Assembly: GCA_947629225.1 (NCBI GenBank)
Contig: CANRCY010000090.1
Location: forward strand, 1 to 6,042
DNA length: 6,042 nucleotides
Origin: an uncultured Clostridia bacterium
GTDB taxonomy: Bacteria; Bacillota; Clostridia; Christensenellales; Borkfalkiaceae
Direction: 5' to 3'
Numbering within the stretch: the first letter of the stretch is position 1; every line of letters starts with the position of its first letter. This document shows positions 4,301-6,042 of this stretch, piece by piece. The position numbers and the translations under genes are program-made. Below the pieces are notes generated by a model. That model saw only the letters and a program-made list of their open reading frames with translations, was not told the origin of the DNA and did not search any database.

Positions 4301-6042
4301 GCGGTGAGGGTGAGAACAATGGTGACGTCCGCCTTAGGGAGCGCTTCCACCTTCAACGCGCCGCCCGCGATGGTGTACGTTTTATCCTCGGTGCTCCAAG
4401 TGAAGGTTACGCCATCCACCTTGGAGGTGGGAAGAGCGAAGTCGCCCGCTTCCTCAACGGTGAGCGTAGCATTGACTCCCGCGAGCGCCTTTTCTACCTT
4501 GGAATCATCTGTTTCGGGCGCGGTTGCAGAACCCTTATCCAACACGATAGAGTAAGCATAACCCGCTTTCCCCGTAGGCGCGCTGATCGTAAATTCCTGT
4601 GCGCCTGTTGCGGTGGAAATGTATTCAAGCGTATAAAGCTTGATCGCGCCGGTGCTGTTCGACTTTCCCGTGTCTTCGGTTTTGATCAGCGAATACGTCA
4701 ATGCCGTCGTCCCTGCGGAAACCAAGAAAACATGATCGGCCTCATCGGGATAGACAGACACAACCACGATCGTTACTCTGGTGAACTCACCGGTAACTTT
4801 AAGGGTGCCGTCCTTCTTCTTGAACTGTATCGTTTGATAACCTTCATACGAATTCGGCATAGCGTCAGACAGAGCCACTTGATAGGAGCCGACGGTATGG
4901 GTACCCTTATATTTGTTATAGGTGGACGATTGCGAATCATCCAGAATGCCGAAAGATTCCGAAGTCAGTTCGAGCGCGCCCGTGGGCTGAGGGTCAACAC
5001 TGCCTCCTCCGCTATAGAACTTAATGTTGTCGACAACGATCCACTTGTTGGAGGTTGCGGTACTCGTCAGATTCATGACGAGCTGATAGTAGCAATTCGT
5101 CCAACCCGCGCCGTCAGCCGTGACGGTATAGGTGCCGTTTGCTGCCCACTCAACGTCCTTTGTGGCAATGGGGTTCGGGCTGCCCGTACCGGGATCCGTG
5201 TCGTAAACTTTGAGCTTAACGCTGTTGACAGTAATACTACCGTTCGTTGCGCCGAACGTGATCACGACGCTCTTTACGGTACCGTTGATCGCACCGCGCC
5301 CCGTGATCGTACGGTCAGCGGCAACACAAGTCGAATCCTTCCCGCCAAAGCGCCAATTCGGAATGTCGTACTGACCGGTACCGATCTGGGTATTGCCGAG
5401 AACATCCCACGTGATACCGTCGACAGTGCAGGGAGAAGATACGGTATAGGAATTGATGTCGTTTGCGTTTGTATTCTCGCCTTTCGTGGTGGAAGTAAGG
5501 GTGTAAAGCAAGCCTTCGGTCGGCTGAGGATCGGGATCGACCGTGCCGCCACCCGAAGCAGAACCCGTGAGGGTAATGGAAGGAACATACATCGCGCCTG
5601 CCGTATTAGCGTTCTTGATCGTGATCGTTTGTTCACCCGTTGTCGTGATATTATATTCGATCGTATAACGATTGATTGAATAACCGGACGAAGTAGTACC
5701 GTGCGCTACGCCCGCATCAGCCGTTCCGGGAATACTCGTCGTACCTGCTGTAACCTCGGGGTTCACCAAGGCGAAGCTAGTATCAACGATAATGACGATC
5801 TTTGTGAAGGTGCCGACGACCGTAATGGTACCTGCTGCTTTCTGGAACTGCAACGTGTCGGGATAATCGTCGCTCGTGCTGATCATCACCTGGCTTGTGG
5901 TAATAGTGGCTCCTTCAACGGAATGTGCGCCGTTGAAGGGAGCATAGCTGTTCTGTTTTGTCATCCCTGCGAACAGCGTTTCCGTCGTGAGGGTCAATTC
6001 GCCGCTCGGCAGAGGCTGAGTGCCCTGCGGTTTCACGGTGAC
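1369..6042 (-). CDS. Giant modular secreted/surface protein with Ig-like and OB-fold-like domains (5' end outside window)
   Basis: The frame is open to the right edge. A GTG at 6036-6034 lies inside a Pro/Gly linker and is not a convincing start, so the gene continues beyond the window. Counting residue 1 at 6036, the modules are: A1 (11-160); linker with DPDPQPT; B (176-342), containing ITWDVLGN and WRFGGK; linker with DPQPTG; A2 (354-506), homologous to A1; Ig-like 1 (511-597); C1 (598-745); Ig-like 2 (751-841); Ig-like 3 (843-942); C2 (944-1107), homologous to C1; a beta domain (1121-1223); an OB-fold-like domain with YYVTGRL and YYLRDDDGKQIKL (1229-1341); Ig-like 4 (1346-1450); and a diverged Ig-like 5 (1451-1555). 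The Ig-like units match the atrophied bacterial Ig pattern: LPT, a VxWT/S strand, then LTLTAT and a closing VTV strand. Composition is Thr/Ser/Val-rich with only nine cysteines, as in extracellular proteins. No enzyme motif, LPXTG signal or C-terminal membrane helix is visible. A role in adhesion or carbohydrate binding is plausible but unproven. Confidence 0.85.
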   Translation of the reverse strand, partial: VTVKPQGTQPLPSGELTLTTETLFAGMTKQNSYAPFNGAHSVEGATITTSQVMISTSDDYPDTLQFQKAAGTITVVGTFTKIVIIVDTSFALVNPEVTAGTTSIPGTADAGVAHGTTSSGYSINRYTIEYNITTTGEQTITIKNANTAGAMYVPSITLTGSASGGGTVDPDPQPTEGLLYTLTSTTKGENTNANDINSYTVSSPCTVDGITWDVLGNTQIGTGQYDIPNWRFGGKDSTCVAADRTITGRGAINGTVKSVVITFGATNGSITVNSVKLKVYDTDPGTGSPNPIATKDVEWAANGTYTVTADGAGWTNCYYQLVMNLTSTATSNKWIVVDNIKFYSGGGSVDPQPTGALELTSESFGILDDSQSSTYNKYKGTHTVGSYQVALSDAMPNSYEGYQTIQFKKKDGTLKVTGEFTRVTIVVVSVYPDEADHVFLVSAGTTALTYSLIKTEDTGKSNSTGAIKLYTLEYISTATGAQEFTISAPTGKAGYAYSIVLDKGSATAPETDDSKVEKALAGVNATLTVEEAGDFALPTSKVDGVTFTWSTEDKTYTIAGGALKVEALPKADVTIVLTLTATCNQATKTKQVTVTIKAEEPFKPIKTPVAAINYYMGMKTQDGKYHYITGAMASGSASHYMATVTDIAQAKRVTLSGSDTDGWTMMCEGKYIEIVKSGTYYNAVYTTTSSGTWKWDATHNFFTWTISGAVYALGTYGTFTTVGTVAESRFNDSGEWFAVLGLYGDETAQAPSDEGYAQQVLDSLTIPSATLNKVGASLTLPTSTAHGATVVWTAIGENASLVTIEGTKLSVAKVPQTETTVTLHCVVTINDASVEKDFTVTVRDLNDKEKADAVVTALDKLFKDKTFWTLDKVSILPTENDYSATVVWTLAEAGKEYFKIEDNKLSVLKLYEGANHSNQKFTITLTVTVGEEVSTKDFTLYLYSPDTFTAETSAPEYGYYFIAAYDPAENPNNSSRRDLLNGGVGGSSGGTNGNLQSTTYDSSAQLFLIIPIPNQENAYWIKWTKSGTNYLQISLSSNKPCVAWSTLSESATKSGVWHWDDEKDILYVTLADKNYVICSNYYGQGLKAYEMTDAEAHSGYWWAKIGKLSTREADLQKAPPQATSVEFYTVKGVKLADGAEIALKAESGWNSYFFYKVLPEGAEQGLSIATSTVNKLNVMVNNDQTIGVRIGVGSAGVLGDEVTVTFTVRDTAMTFTFKVKLVENVTVIKGETPENPISIDVLYNRVKRADDAYPGIKVSPGYNRPYYVTGRLHIAEDGTYYLRDDDGKQIKLSKRFTFAGEAAGLTIGDLSEGEVVTLGASWYFIQEDDAKMLASNTVPYVYKADIETDNEKVENVQGRLDVDFTPIKGIDAIGKSVDLTEMANKAKAGEYGVTVKWELTAPTDASTYLEIKDNKLTALKLPEKSTTFTLTATISKEGVETPLTKTFSFNLSYTADVAIAETIKNFAPDYSSLQKAGDMIDLDAAVAAARGESKVYASWANPEANPYWTTKVVNGKMCLVVTEMPKEAMTFTFSGTFILSPGTRVDATFTFTLGPAA

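Noticed and set aside
3766..5679. 637-codon open frame on the + strand opposite the large - strand gene
   Set aside because: It is an antisense shadow. The translation is Arg/His/Gly-rich without domain patterns, while the - strand frame shows clear repeated modules. It stays open because of the codon bias of the real gene.
6034..6036. GTG as the start of the large - strand protein
   Set aside because: The frame is open to the window edge, the GTG lies within a Pro/Gly linker, and no signal peptide follows.

Overview
The window looks like a piece of a chromosome from an uncultured gut-type Clostridia (Firmicutes) bacterium. The basis is indirect: moderate GC (about 55% in surE), a strong Shine-Dalgarno site and ATGA overlap at surE, and a giant secreted-type protein built from Clostridia-style bacterial Ig-like and OB-fold-like modules. 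The taxon is an inference, not proven by any marker here.

Left (1-787, + strand): the last codons of an unidentified gene overlap the start of surE (5'/3'-nucleotidase, stationary-phase survival family), which is complete. The two are probably translationally coupled.

Middle (788-1368): a convergent intergenic zone. It holds a small, AT-richer GIY-YIG nuclease gene (882-1157, about 40% GC) and four copies of a hairpin repeat sharing the core TGAGC...GTCGAA. The copies alternate in orientation: A(+), gene, B(-), C(+), D(-). A and B bracket the GIY-YIG gene as an inverted pair, and C and D form the same inverted pair with only 16 bp between them. Both pairs begin with CGTCA and end with TGACG. 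The A/C and B/D stems differ by three consecutive compensatory base pairs. This resembles a gene-carrying element beside its gene-less miniature, by analogy with the REP/BIME and RAYT systems but with a GIY-YIG protein as the candidate partner. It is the most interesting part of the window. The zone ends in a perfect 19-bp hairpin with a GAAA loop that can terminate both converging transcription units.

Right (1369-6042, - strand): the 3' 4.67 kb of one very large gene that runs off the right edge. The visible 1557 residues are a string of beta-rich extracellular modules: two copies of an unnamed beta module (A1, A2) around a third type (B), five atrophied-Ig-like domains, two copies of a Trp-rich module (C1, C2), a further beta domain and an OB-fold-like domain. 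It has Pro/Gly linkers and no C-terminal membrane anchor or sorting signal. The N-terminus, and any signal peptide or catalytic domain, lies outside the window.

The three regions show no sign of a shared pathway: a housekeeping operon end and a surface/secreted protein gene converge on an intergenic site that has collected mobile palindromes.
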